From Candidatus Omnitrophota bacterium (GTDB taxonomy: Bacteria > Omnitrophota > Gorgyraeia > Tantalellales > Tantalellaceae), in contig JAUWWB010000071.1 of assembly GCA_030617085.1 (NCBI GenBank), positions 1 to 6,025 of the forward strand: DNA of 6,025 bases, read 5' to 3'. The position numbers and the translations under genes are program-made. The notes under the pieces are model-generated. The model searched no databases. It was not told the origin of the DNA and saw nothing but the letters and a program-made list of their open reading frames with translations. The first letter of the stretch is position 1, and each line of letters opens with the position of its first letter. This document shows positions 1-5,035 of this stretch, piece by piece.

Positions 1-107
1 CGCTGGACGAGTGCGTCCACTACCCGGCCGCCAGGGACTACGTGGAAGATTCCGTTGACATGACGCTCAGATGGGCCGCGAGGTCCAGGGACAGGTTTAT
101 TGAACGC
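1..107 (+). pseudogene. tgt: internal fragment of tgt (queuine tRNA-ribosyltransferase), truncated at its 3' side
   Basis: Reading the plus strand from base 3 gives LDECVHYPAARDY followed by a stretch containing TLRWAARSRDRF. This matches the conserved Tgt segment known from E. coli as FDECTPYPA...LRWAKRSRERF, roughly residues 135-165 of that protein. Tgt exchanges guanine for preQ1 at position 34 of tRNAs with GUN anticodons, the step before QueA. The frame is open to the left edge, so the N-terminal half may lie outside the window. After about base 107 the frame continues only as antisense of queA and stops at TGA (198-200). The following Tgt block (NALFGIxQGG) and the zinc-binding C-terminal part are absent. 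The piece is therefore broken and lies opposite in strand to its expected partner queA. Identification of the fragment is firm by motif; whether the break is biological is uncertain. Confidence 0.8.
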
Positions 108-1075
108 CGCGGGAAGACGGCCCTTTTATACGCTTCAAAAATAAGGTCCCTGCCCGTGAAAGCGCTCACCAGCATTAGGAGCGTCGACTCCGGAAGATGA
201 AAATTGGTGACGATGGCATCGACTATTTTGAATTCATACCCGGGATAGATAAAAAGATCCGTCTCCCCGGAGCACGGCGCGACGCTTCCCGTTTCCACGG
301 CGGCCGTCTCCAGCACCCGCATAGAGGTGGTCCCCACCGCGAATACCCTCCCCCCGGAAGATCTTGCCCCGTTGACCGTATCCGCGGCCTCCCCGCTTAT
401 CTCGTAATGCTCCGCGTGCATTACGTGTTCCTCGATGTTTTCTTCCGCGACGGGCGCGAAGGTCCCGTAGCTGGTATGCAGCGTAACATAAACTATAGCC
501 ACGCCTTTTTCTTCAAGCCTGCCGAGGAGCTCTCTCGTAAAATGAAGGCCGGCCGTGGGAGAAGCAGTGGCGCCATCCTTGCGCGCGTACACCGTCTGGT
601 AATTATCCTTATCCCCGGACCTGTCTTTCCGGTTTATATACGGCGGCAGCGGCATGTGCCCGCATTTCAGGACTTCGCCTATCGGCGCGTCAAACCGCAC
701 AAACCGTCCGGGGCCGGCCGGCCCGAGAACGACGGCCTCCGTGCCGCTTTCAAGTTCGATCCTCTCCCCCTGCCTGACGCGCTTTGACGGTCGCACCAGC
801 ACCCGCGGCGTCTCCGAATAGGGATCGAGGAGGAATATCTCCACCTTCCCGCCCGTCTTTCTCCTGCCATGAAGACGGACCGGGATCACGCGCGTATCAT
901 TCAGCACCAGGCAATCCCCCTTCCGGAAATACCCCGTGATATCCCGGAAGATTTTCTCCTCTATATTTCCCGTTGCCCGGTCCACGATCATCAAACGCGA
1001 CATGTCCCTCTTTTCCAGAGGTTCCTGCGCGATCAACCCCCGCGGCAGTTCATAATAAAATTCCCCAAGCTTCAT
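38..1075 (-). CDS. queA: QueA, S-adenosylmethionine:tRNA ribosyltransferase-isomerase, C-terminus replaced
   Basis: QueA transfers and isomerises the ribose of S-adenosylmethionine onto preQ1 at the tRNA wobble position, giving epoxyqueuosine, in the cytoplasm. The 345-residue frame begins MKLGEFYYELPRGLIAQEP, typical of the family. Further family blocks are VLNDTRVIPVRL (57-68), ATASPTAGLHFT (169-180), VTLHTSYGTFAPV (197-209), VGTTSMRVLE (247-256) and IVTNFHLPESTLLMLVSAF (288-306). Homology stops near residue 320 (AYKRAV). The usual ending, a YRFxSxGDAMLI block, is missing and is replaced by about 25 residues that are antisense of tgt, ending at a TAG (40-38). The near-normal length is therefore accidental. 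The ATG (1075-1073) overlaps the spoIID stop in an ATGA, with only a weak GGGG upstream, so translation is probably coupled. The intact gene probably works; this copy is doubtful. Confidence 0.93.
   Translation of the reverse strand: MKLGEFYYELPRGLIAQEPLEKRDMSRLMIVDRATGNIEEKIFRDITGYFRKGDCLVLNDTRVIPVRLHGRRKTGGKVEIFLLDPYSETPRVLVRPSKRVRQGERIELESGTEAVVLGPAGPGRFVRFDAPIGEVLKCGHMPLPPYINRKDRSGDKDNYQTVYARKDGATASPTAGLHFTRELLGRLEEKGVAIVYVTLHTSYGTFAPVAEENIEEHVMHAEHYEISGEAADTVNGARSSGGRVFAVGTTSMRVLETAAVETGSVAPCSGETDLFIYPGYEFKIVDAIVTNFHLPESTLLMLVSAFTGRDLIFEAYKRAVFPRRSINLSLDLAAHLSVMSTESST
98..120. other. tail-to-tail junction between tgt and queA fragments
   Basis: Tgt-like plus-strand coding sequence ends at about 98-107. 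QueA-like minus-strand coding sequence, read towards the left, ends at about 118 after the residues EAYKRAV. Neither protein keeps its conserved continuation past this point, so the breakpoint lies in this interval. I cannot place it to the base without the intact parental sequences. No repeat array or transposon end is visible at the join. Confidence 0.65.
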
Positions 1076-2271
1076 ATCCCCACAACCTTAGCGCCTGGAT
1101 AATAGTAGCCCAGTATCCTCTCCGCCTTCCACCACTTCAGCGCCAATGCGAACGCGCCCCACTGGCACATCCCTACCCCGTGTCCCCAGCCGCGCCCGTC
1201 GAAAAGATAATACAGAGGCTCTCTTCTTACGTGAAATTTCGCGCTTTTTAAAACCCCTCTGCCTACGACGGAACGGAGATCTTCGGTCCCTATTTCGAAC
1301 CACCTGTCATGACATCTTACCTTCACGTATTCAAGGCGCCCCGAACCGTCACGAAGCCCGCCCCTGACATCATCGACCCTTTCGATATCATGGTCTCGCT
1401 CCCTGAGCCCCCCGGAAATGGCCCGGGGCGATACCCGCGCCTGCCAGCGAAAATTCGGCGACAGCCGGCACCACGGGCACTTCACGCCACTGAGGGGTCC
1501 AGCCCCTGCACCATTCGGTGCAGGGCAAGCCCTTGTCCCCCACGCGCTCGAAACATTCCGCGTGTGCCCGCCGCAGCAGGAATGAAAGTATGCCGACAGG
1601 ACTTCCCCTTTATGCTCCAGGACCTTGCCTTTCGTCGCTTCCACCGCCCTGGTCGTCCACCACCGCTCGGCGGACCGCCCCCCGTAAACCTGTGTGGACG
1701 CATCGTCCGTCAGGTCATGCTCCTTGCCCTTGCGCCTGAGGGCCTCGTGCACCGCGTAGCTGCGCGAAGCGATCGCCTGCGCCTTCAGCGCCTCAAAGGG
1801 CCAGCGATGATGCACCTCCCGCGGCAGCACGCCCTTGAGATAGTCTTCCAGTTCCACGGTGTTCACCGCGTCAAGCTCTTTGCCTTTATTGATGATATCC
1901 AGGTGCCCCCTGTAAGCCGTTCCATCCAGGCTGACCGCGCCGCCTACGGAAGGAGAAACGCGGATAGCCCGGGCAGCGAACACCCTTTCGCCGAGCGTTA
2001 TGCCCGCGCCGGTGGGAGAGACTTTCGTGCCCGCTGGGATCGCGGCGCGTTTTTCCAGCAGCTCTCCCGTCTCAGCGTCGCGTATCTCACACCCGGTCTC
2101 CGCTCCGAGCTTCAGGACATTCGCGTCATGAGCAAGGCGGACGCGCACCATGAATGGCTGCTCCGAGGCAGGATAAAACCCGGGGGGAACAAAAAAGAAT
2201 CCAAAGGCCGAGCCGCACAGGATAAGGATCACGGCAAAAAGGATCAGGTATCTTCCGGTGATCTGCAGCAT
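1072..2271 (-). CDS. spoIID: SpoIID/LytB-family peptidoglycan hydrolase (lytic transglycosylase type)
   Basis: SpoIID-family enzymes cleave peptidoglycan glycan strands, in Firmicutes those lacking stem peptides; related proteins occur widely outside spore formers. The 399-residue product has a hydrophobic N-terminal segment (about 7-27), a signal peptide or membrane anchor, so it should act outside the cytoplasmic membrane. The SpoIID domain starts near 120. LEDYLKGVLPREV (141-153) carries the expected catalytic Glu (E152), followed by ALKAQAIASRSYA (161-173), QVYGG (194-198) and YFHSCCGGHT (228-237), the His/Cys-rich metal-site region. The end holds GRGWGHGVGMCQWGA (359-373), a hallmark of the family. 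An extra 8-10 residues (about 247-257) after W244 are encoded by a palindrome. The ATG is preceded by AGAGG at 4 nt. The stop overlaps the queA start by 4 bp, so the two are co-translated. There is no other sporulation gene here, so a sporulation role should not be assumed. Confidence 0.9.
   Translation of the reverse strand: MLQITGRYLILFAVILILCGSAFGFFFVPPGFYPASEQPFMVRVRLAHDANVLKLGAETGCEIRDAETGELLEKRAAIPAGTKVSPTGAGITLGERVFAARAIRVSPSVGGAVSLDGTAYRGHLDIINKGKELDAVNTVELEDYLKGVLPREVHHRWPFEALKAQAIASRSYAVHEALRRKGKEHDLTDDASTQVYGGRSAERWWTTRAVEATKGKVLEHKGEVLSAYFHSCCGGHTRNVSSAWGTRACPAPNGAGAGPLSGVKCPWCRLSPNFRWQARVSPRAISGGLRERDHDIERVDDVRGGLRDGSGRLEYVKVRCHDRWFEIGTEDLRSVVGRGVLKSAKFHVRREPLYYLFDGRGWGHGVGMCQWGAFALALKWWKAERILGYYYPGAKVVGI
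1494..1540. repeat. REP-like palindrome inside the spoIID reading frame
   Basis: The core is a perfect 9-bp inverted repeat: CCCTGCACC (1504-1512), loop ATTC, GGTGCAGGG (1517-1525). It is flanked by GGGG (1494-1497) and CCCC (1537-1540), and by a small second hairpin GGGC-AA-GCCC (1523-1532). On the coding strand it specifies a low-complexity Ala/Pro/Gly run, about residues 247-258 of SpoIID, between the conserved W244 and PLSGV (259-263). In SpoIID relatives this interval is about 5-7 residues; here it is 14, and the excess fits an in-frame insertion of roughly 24-30 bp. The structure is seen directly; insertion is inferred from recalled family spacing. Confidence 0.6.
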
Positions 2272-2300
2272 GGCACCTCTGGCAAGTCAAATGCAATCAA

Positions 2301-2360
2301 ATGGTAATTTATAGTAATTTATGGTAATTTGTCGTAATTTATAGTAATTTATGGTAATTG
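2301..2360 (+). repeat. tandem 10-bp array, unit close to ATRGTAATTT (6 copies)
   Basis: Six contiguous 10-bp units start at 2301, 2311, 2321, 2331, 2341 and 2351; five begin with ATGGTAATT or ATAGTAATT and one with GTCGTAATT. Two more decayed units (ending CAAAT) may extend the array left to about 2281. It fills the spoIID-proximal part of the 201-bp gap (2272-2472). Each unit carries TAA on the plus strand. The gap's middle (2361-2430) holds only a short hairpin, GGCGG/CCGCC at 2382-2397, with no T-run, and otherwise nothing I can identify. No promoter for spoIID is clear. Confidence 0.85.
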
Positions 2361-2430
2361 GTTGTGGTTCATTGTCACTCTGGCGGGTGAGTCCGCCGTG
2401 GTTGCATTCTGCTAAACAATAAATAACACC

Positions 2431-2486
2431 AAATTACTATAAATTACTACGATGCGCGCCACACTGTCATAATTACAATGAATTAC
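2431..2486 (-). repeat. inverted copies of the 10-bp unit, overlapping the ruvB 3' end
   Basis: AAATTACTAT (2431-2440) and AAATTACTAC (2441-2450) are the reverse complement of the array at 2301-2360. After a non-repetitive 18 bp, two further 10-bp-spaced AATTAC units follow (2471-2476 and 2481-2486). These last units lie across the end of ruvB: on the minus strand they encode its final residues (SNSL) and its TAA stop. The two arms could pair in the transcript across the core at 2361-2430. Confidence 0.75.
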
Positions 2487-3525
2487 TTTCCCCCTCGCCT
2501 CCGGCCATCTTCCCCATGTACCTGTAAGCTTCCTCGGTCAGCTCGCGGCCGCGGGGGGTCCTTCTCAGGAAACCTATCTTCAGAAGATACGGCTCGACTA
2601 TGTCCTCTATGGTATCGGTTTCCTCGTTGAGCGCCGATGCCAGGGCTCCGATCCCCGCGGGTCCGCCTTTATACGAGGAATATATTACCTCCAAAAGCCG
2701 CCGGTCTATCCGGTCCAGGCCTTTTTCATCTATCCCGTGGACGGCAAGAGCCTTGATCGCGGCCTCCCGCGTGATCCTGCCGTCAGACTTGACCTCCACC
2801 CAGTCCCTTACCCTTCGCAAAAGGCGGTTAGCGATACGGGGCGTCCCCCTTGAACGCATCGCGATCTCGGCTGCCCCGCCGCCATCTATCGGTATGCCGA
2901 GAAGTCCGGCGGAACGCCTGGTGATTATCTCCAATTCTTCCGGCGGGTAAAACTCAAGATGCAAGAACATCCCGAACCTGTCTCTCAGCGGAGCGCTTAA
3001 AAGGCCCGCGCGGGTAGTCGCGCCGATAAGCGTGAACCGCTTGAGGTTAAATTTTATTGTCTTTGCGTAAGGCCCTTTATCGATCAGAAAATCTATCTGA
3101 TAATTCTCCATTGCCGGATAAATAAATTCCTCCACCACCTTGGAAAGGCGATGGATCTCGTCGATAAAAAGGATATCCCCTTCCGAAAGGTTGGTAAGGA
3201 TGCCTATAAGATCTCCGGCCTTATCGATGGCCGGTCCGCTCGTGGCGGTGATCTTCGCGCCGCTTTCGTTCGCGATTATATGCGCAAGGGAGGTCTTCCC
3301 CAGCCCCGGGGGGCCGGAAAAAAGCAGATGTTCCATCGGCTCGTTCCTTTTCGCGGCGGCTTTAAGCGCTATAACAAGCGAATCCACCATCGCGTCCTGC
3401 CCGATGAAATCTTTGAGCAACGCCGGCCTGAGAGAAAGGTTCATTATCCTGTCGTCTTCGGTCTCGCCCTGCCGGACTATCTCACTCCCCTTATCCACGA
3501 ATCTCTCGCGCTTCTTCTTAACCAT
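2473..3525 (-). CDS. ruvB: RuvB, Holliday junction branch-migration ATPase
   Basis: RuvB is the hexameric AAA+ motor that, with RuvA, drives branch migration of Holliday junctions. The 350-residue product has the family's normal length. It shows Walker A SGPPGLGKTS (70-79), Walker B LFIDEIH (119-125), the sensor-1/arginine-finger block IGATTRAGLLSAPLRDRFG (167-185) and sensor 2 GTPRIANRLLRRVRD (227-241). The C-terminal winged-helix DNA-binding domain is GGPAGIGALASALNEETDT (287-305) through FLRRTPRGRELT (319-330). The ATG at 3525 gives a normal N-terminus ahead of LRPALLKDFIGQD; upstream is a modest AAGGGCGG. The last codons (SNSL) and TAA come from 10-bp repeat units, so the extreme C-terminus is probably repeat-derived. 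It follows ruvA after a 156-bp palindrome-rich gap. Confidence 0.98.
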   Translation of the reverse strand: MVKKKRERFVDKGSEIVRQGETEDDRIMNLSLRPALLKDFIGQDAMVDSLVIALKAAAKRNEPMEHLLFSGPPGLGKTSLAHIIANESGAKITATSGPAIDKAGDLIGILTNLSEGDILFIDEIHRLSKVVEEFIYPAMENYQIDFLIDKGPYAKTIKFNLKRFTLIGATTRAGLLSAPLRDRFGMFLHLEFYPPEELEIITRRSAGLLGIPIDGGGAAEIAMRSRGTPRIANRLLRRVRDWVEVKSDGRITREAAIKALAVHGIDEKGLDRIDRRLLEVIYSSYKGGPAGIGALASALNEETDTIEDIVEPYLLKIGFLRRTPRGRELTEEAYRYMGKMAGGEGESNSL

Positions 3526-3550
3526 GTCCGCCCTTTTTAGATTCCCGCCT

Positions 3551-3576
3551 AAAAATGCGGGGCTGGAAAGCCCCGC
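3551..3576 (-). terminator. hairpin plus T-run, possible intrinsic terminator or attenuator before ruvB
   Basis: On the minus strand the arm AGCCCCGC closes an 8-bp GC-rich stem (3569-3576 with 3557-3564, loop TTCC) and is followed at once by A and five Ts (3555-3551). This looks like a Rho-independent terminator for the ruvA transcript. The T-run can also pair with CTAAAAA nearer ruvB (plus strand TTTTTAG 3534-3540 with CTAAAAA 3549-3555), giving an overlapping structure just before the ruvB ribosome-binding region. The hairpin is one half of a repeat, so a terminator role may be incidental. Confidence 0.4.
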
Positions 3577-3646
3577 CTATTCGGGAGGGGGTAGGGCGTC
3601 GCCTACACCCACACACACCCGAATAGGCGGGACATTCTTGTCCCGC
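3557..3646. repeat. paired inverted REP-like elements (BIME-like) between ruvA and ruvB
   Basis: Two copies of a roughly 29-bp element face each other. The plus-strand copy is CCCGAATAGGC (3618-3628) leading into hairpin GCGGGACA / TTCT / TGTCCCGC (3627-3646). The minus-strand copy is the same CCCGAATAGGC (3585-3575) leading into GCGGGGCT / TTCC / AGCCCCGC (3576-3557). The two hairpins differ by changes that preserve pairing (A-T to G-C and A-T to T-A). The spacer (3586-3617) holds an imperfect GTAGG/CCTAC palindrome and a CA-rich run. Organisation resembles enterobacterial BIMEs. No transposase is in the window. Confidence 0.8.
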
Positions 3647-3667
3647 AAAACGCCGATGCCTCACGCA

Positions 3668-3684
3668 CTCCGAACTACGAACTA
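3668..3684 (-). repeat. heptad repeat (TTCGGAG family) at the ruvA stop codon
   Basis: Plus strand CTCCGAA, CTACGAA, then CTA. On the coding strand this reads TAG-TTCGTAG-TTCGGAG, and the first TAG is the ruvA stop codon. It is a short two-unit member of the family seen at 4316-4329, 4381-4411 and 5811-5960. Confidence 0.8.
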
Positions 3685-4305
3685 CTCACCCTTCCTCTCC
3701 CTGTACACCGCGTTCAACAGCTCCTCGCTCGTCTTGAGGTCCGGTTCCCTTTCCATGGCCTTGCGGATCATTTCTTCCGCTTCGCTTTTCCTGTACTGCA
3801 GCTGAAGAAGGACCTCAAGGGCCTCGCTCTTGATATCTTCCCGCTCCTTTGTCCCCTTCGCGAATTCGTCCCGTATAAGGCCGAACTTGCCGACCTTTCC
3901 CTGAAGCTTTGCCACAATAAGGCGGGCTCTCTGCTCCCCTATGCCCGGCAACCGCTTAAGGAAAGAAGAATCCCCCGAATCAATGGCCCCGGCTATCGTC
4001 GAGAAAGGCTCCGCAAGGGCCCGGCACGCCGCGCGCGGCCCGACCCCGGAGACCGAGATGAACTTCTCGAAAAACTCCTTCTCGACTTCGTTCTGAAACC
4101 CGATAAGCACCGGAACGGCCCGCGAAGGCTCCATCTGATAGTAATGGTACGTGACAAGTTCCACCTGCCCTTCCAGGGCGTTCTCCCTTTCCACGGCTCT
4201 CATGACGGCAAGCGGAAGCAGAACCTCGTAACACATCCCCCCGGAGCTGATAAGTAAAGCCCCTTTTTTCCTGCCTCTGATAGTACCCGATATTCGCGAT
4301 ATCAT
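3682..4305 (-). CDS. ruvA: RuvA, Holliday junction DNA-binding subunit
   Basis: RuvA tetramers bind four-way junctions and load RuvB. The 207-residue product starts MISRISGTIRGRKKGALLI, an OB-fold domain I to about 70. Two helix-hairpin-helix motifs follow: SGVGPRAA (86-93) and LPGIGEQRA (119-127). A flexible linker (about 142-157) leads to domain III, the RuvB-binding helices (EALEVLLQLQYRKSEAEEMI, 161-180). The acidic-pin region that reads VREDA in E. coli is here YYQMEPSRAVPVLIGF, keeping one Glu (E59) but with Pro in place of the adjacent Asp and a few extra residues. The ATG is preceded by GGAGG at 9 nt, formed from a repeat unit. The stop TAG is the first triplet of a heptad repeat. It lies in the usual ruvC-ruvA-ruvB order. 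Confidence 0.96.
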   Translation of the reverse strand: MISRISGTIRGRKKGALLISSGGMCYEVLLPLAVMRAVERENALEGQVELVTYHYYQMEPSRAVPVLIGFQNEVEKEFFEKFISVSGVGPRAACRALAEPFSTIAGAIDSGDSSFLKRLPGIGEQRARLIVAKLQGKVGKFGLIRDEFAKGTKEREDIKSEALEVLLQLQYRKSEAEEMIRKAMEREPDLKTSEELLNAVYRERKGE

Positions 4306-4314
4306 GATTAAAAA

Positions 4315-4329
4315 CCTCCGAACTCCGAA
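4315..4329 (-). promoter_or_regulatory. ruvA Shine-Dalgarno built from two TTCGGAG heptads
   Basis: On the minus strand two perfect heptads, TTCGGAG (4329-4323) and TTCGGAG (4322-4316), are followed by one G. The last unit plus this G makes GGAGG (4319-4315), 9 nt before the ruvA ATG. No other good Shine-Dalgarno is present, so ruvA initiation depends on repeat-derived sequence. Confidence 0.75.
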
Positions 4330-4333
4330 CTAT

Positions 4334-4367
4334 GGCAAATGGGCAGGCACAGGGGCCTGCCCCTACA
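4334..4367 (-). repeat. REP-like hairpin, family 1 (GGGCAGGC/GCCTGCCC)
   Basis: A perfect 8-bp stem, GGGCAGGC (4341-4348) with GCCTGCCC (4355-4362), and a 6-nt loop. On the minus strand it starts CATGTAGGGGCAGG and ends near ATTTGCC. A second copy in the opposite orientation lies at 5839-5873, almost identical including flanks. It sits in the middle of the 103-bp ruvC-ruvA gap, between two heptad arrays. Confidence 0.8.
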
Positions 4368-4380
4368 TGCAGTTAGGCCG

Positions 4381-4411
4381 CTCCGAACTACGAACTATGA
4401 ACTCCGAACTA
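4381..4411 (-). repeat. heptad array (TTCGGAG family) at the ruvC stop codon
   Basis: Four 7-bp units on the plus strand, CTCCGAA, CTACGAA, CTATGAA, CTCCGAA, end with CTA. On the coding strand the array opens with TAG, which is the ruvC stop, then TTCGGAG, TTCATAG, TTCGTAG and TTCGGAG. It is in the same orientation as the two heptads forming the ruvA ribosome-binding site, so here the arrays are direct, not inverted, around the hairpin at 4341-4362. Confidence 0.85.
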
Positions 4412-4891
4412 CCCCACCCCCTCAATATACACATAACTAATAGCCATCGCAAGCGCGTCGCTTACGTCAAAGGGTTCGGGGAGCGTATTCAGGTTGAGAA
4501 GCGAGGCGACCATGCTCTGCACTTGATGCTTGCTGGCCCTGCCGTTGCCGGTCACGGCTTTCTTGGTACGCGTCGCGGAATAGCTCACAAGCCTGACATT
4601 ATTGATACCGCAACCCAGACAGGCGATACTCCTGGCGTGCCCCATGAGTATTGCCGTGGTGGGGTGCTTATAATGGGAATAAAGCTTTTCGAGGACAAGA
4701 ACGGCGGGCCTGTGTTCTGTTATGATGTCCGTAAGATTCTCATGTATCTCGGCAAGACGCCTCGAGATACCGTCCCCGGAGGATGTCTTTATGACGCCCG
4801 CTTCTACGAACTTCATCCGTTCCGGGCCGCCCGCCTCGATCAGCCCGTACCCGGTCATCTGCAGTCCTGGGTCGACGCCTAGTATTTTCAT
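4409..4891 (-). CDS. ruvC: RuvC, Holliday junction resolvase (crossover junction endodeoxyribonuclease)
   Basis: RuvC is the dimeric nuclease that resolves Holliday junctions by symmetric nicks. The 160-residue product opens MKILGVDPGLQMTGYGLIE with catalytic D7. It keeps the second acidic site in VLVLEKLY (E68), GNGRASKHQVQSMV (115-128) and the C-terminal pair in FDVSDALAMAI (D142 and D145), so the four-acid RNase H-like active site is complete. It is slightly shorter than the E. coli protein (173), ending EGVG with the stop TAG as the first triplet of a heptad array. The start is fixed by the conserved LGVDPG so near the N-terminus, yet no Shine-Dalgarno precedes the ATG; the upstream bases are TAGGTNN-family repeats ending CCCTA directly against it. 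It lies between yebC and ruvA, a common bacterial order. Confidence 0.97.
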   Translation of the reverse strand: MKILGVDPGLQMTGYGLIEAGGPERMKFVEAGVIKTSSGDGISRRLAEIHENLTDIITEHRPAVLVLEKLYSHYKHPTTAILMGHARSIACLGCGINNVRLVSYSATRTKKAVTGNGRASKHQVQSMVASLLNLNTLPEPFDVSDALAMAISYVYIEGVG

Positions 4892-5035
4892 TAGGGTATA
4901 GGTTTTAGGTTTTAGGTCATAGGTGATAGGTCATAGGTCATAGGTTTAGATAGGGCGTGCTACGTTTATCCGAAGCGCACCCCCCATCAACTATCACCTA
5001 ACAACTATCACCTAATACCTAACACCTAAAACCTA
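4892..5035. repeat. inverted heptad arrays (TAGGTNN) around a central hairpin
   Basis: Plus strand 4892-4947 is eight 7-bp units: TAGGGTA, TAGGTTT, TAGGTTT, TAGGTCA, TAGGTGA, TAGGTCA, TAGGTCA, TAGGTTT. From 4987 to 5035 seven inverted units follow: TCAACTA, TCACCTA, ACAACTA, TCACCTA, ATACCTA, ACACCTA, AAACCTA. The arms match at about 39 of 49 positions by hand alignment. The centre holds an imperfect hairpin, GGGCGTGCTACG (4953-4964) with CGAAGCGCACCC (4971-4982), loop TTTATC. In the transcript this should form one long stem-loop spanning the whole yebC-ruvC gap. The right end supplies the yebC stop TAG; the left end abuts the ruvC start codon. Confidence 0.88.

Noticed and set aside
38..120. 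Simple frameshift as the reason for the odd QueA C-terminus
   Set aside because: Neither other minus-strand frame restores the YRFxSxGDAMLI block, while the plus strand gives a clear Tgt match, so the DNA there is not queA at all.
711..724. Perfect 14-bp palindrome GGGCCGGCCGGCCC inside queA
   Set aside because: It encodes a Gly/Pro loop in a GC-rich gene, has no loop or flanking repeat, and shares no sequence with the other palindromes, so chance is sufficient.
1072..2271. SpoIID as evidence for a spore former
   Set aside because: SpoIID/LytB-domain proteins occur in many non-sporulating bacteria and no other sporulation gene is present.
1309..2307. Long open frame on the plus strand opposite spoIID (332 codons), and similar ones at 197-787, 3140-3805 and 5252-5881
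   Set aside because: They lie antisense to clear family proteins, have Arg/Pro/Ser-rich low-complexity translations with no recognisable motif, and arise from GC-rich codon use.
4892..5035. CRISPR array
   Set aside because: Units are 7 bp and contiguous with no unique spacers, and arms are inverted; this is a tandem/inverted repeat, not CRISPR. The same holds for the 10-bp arrays.
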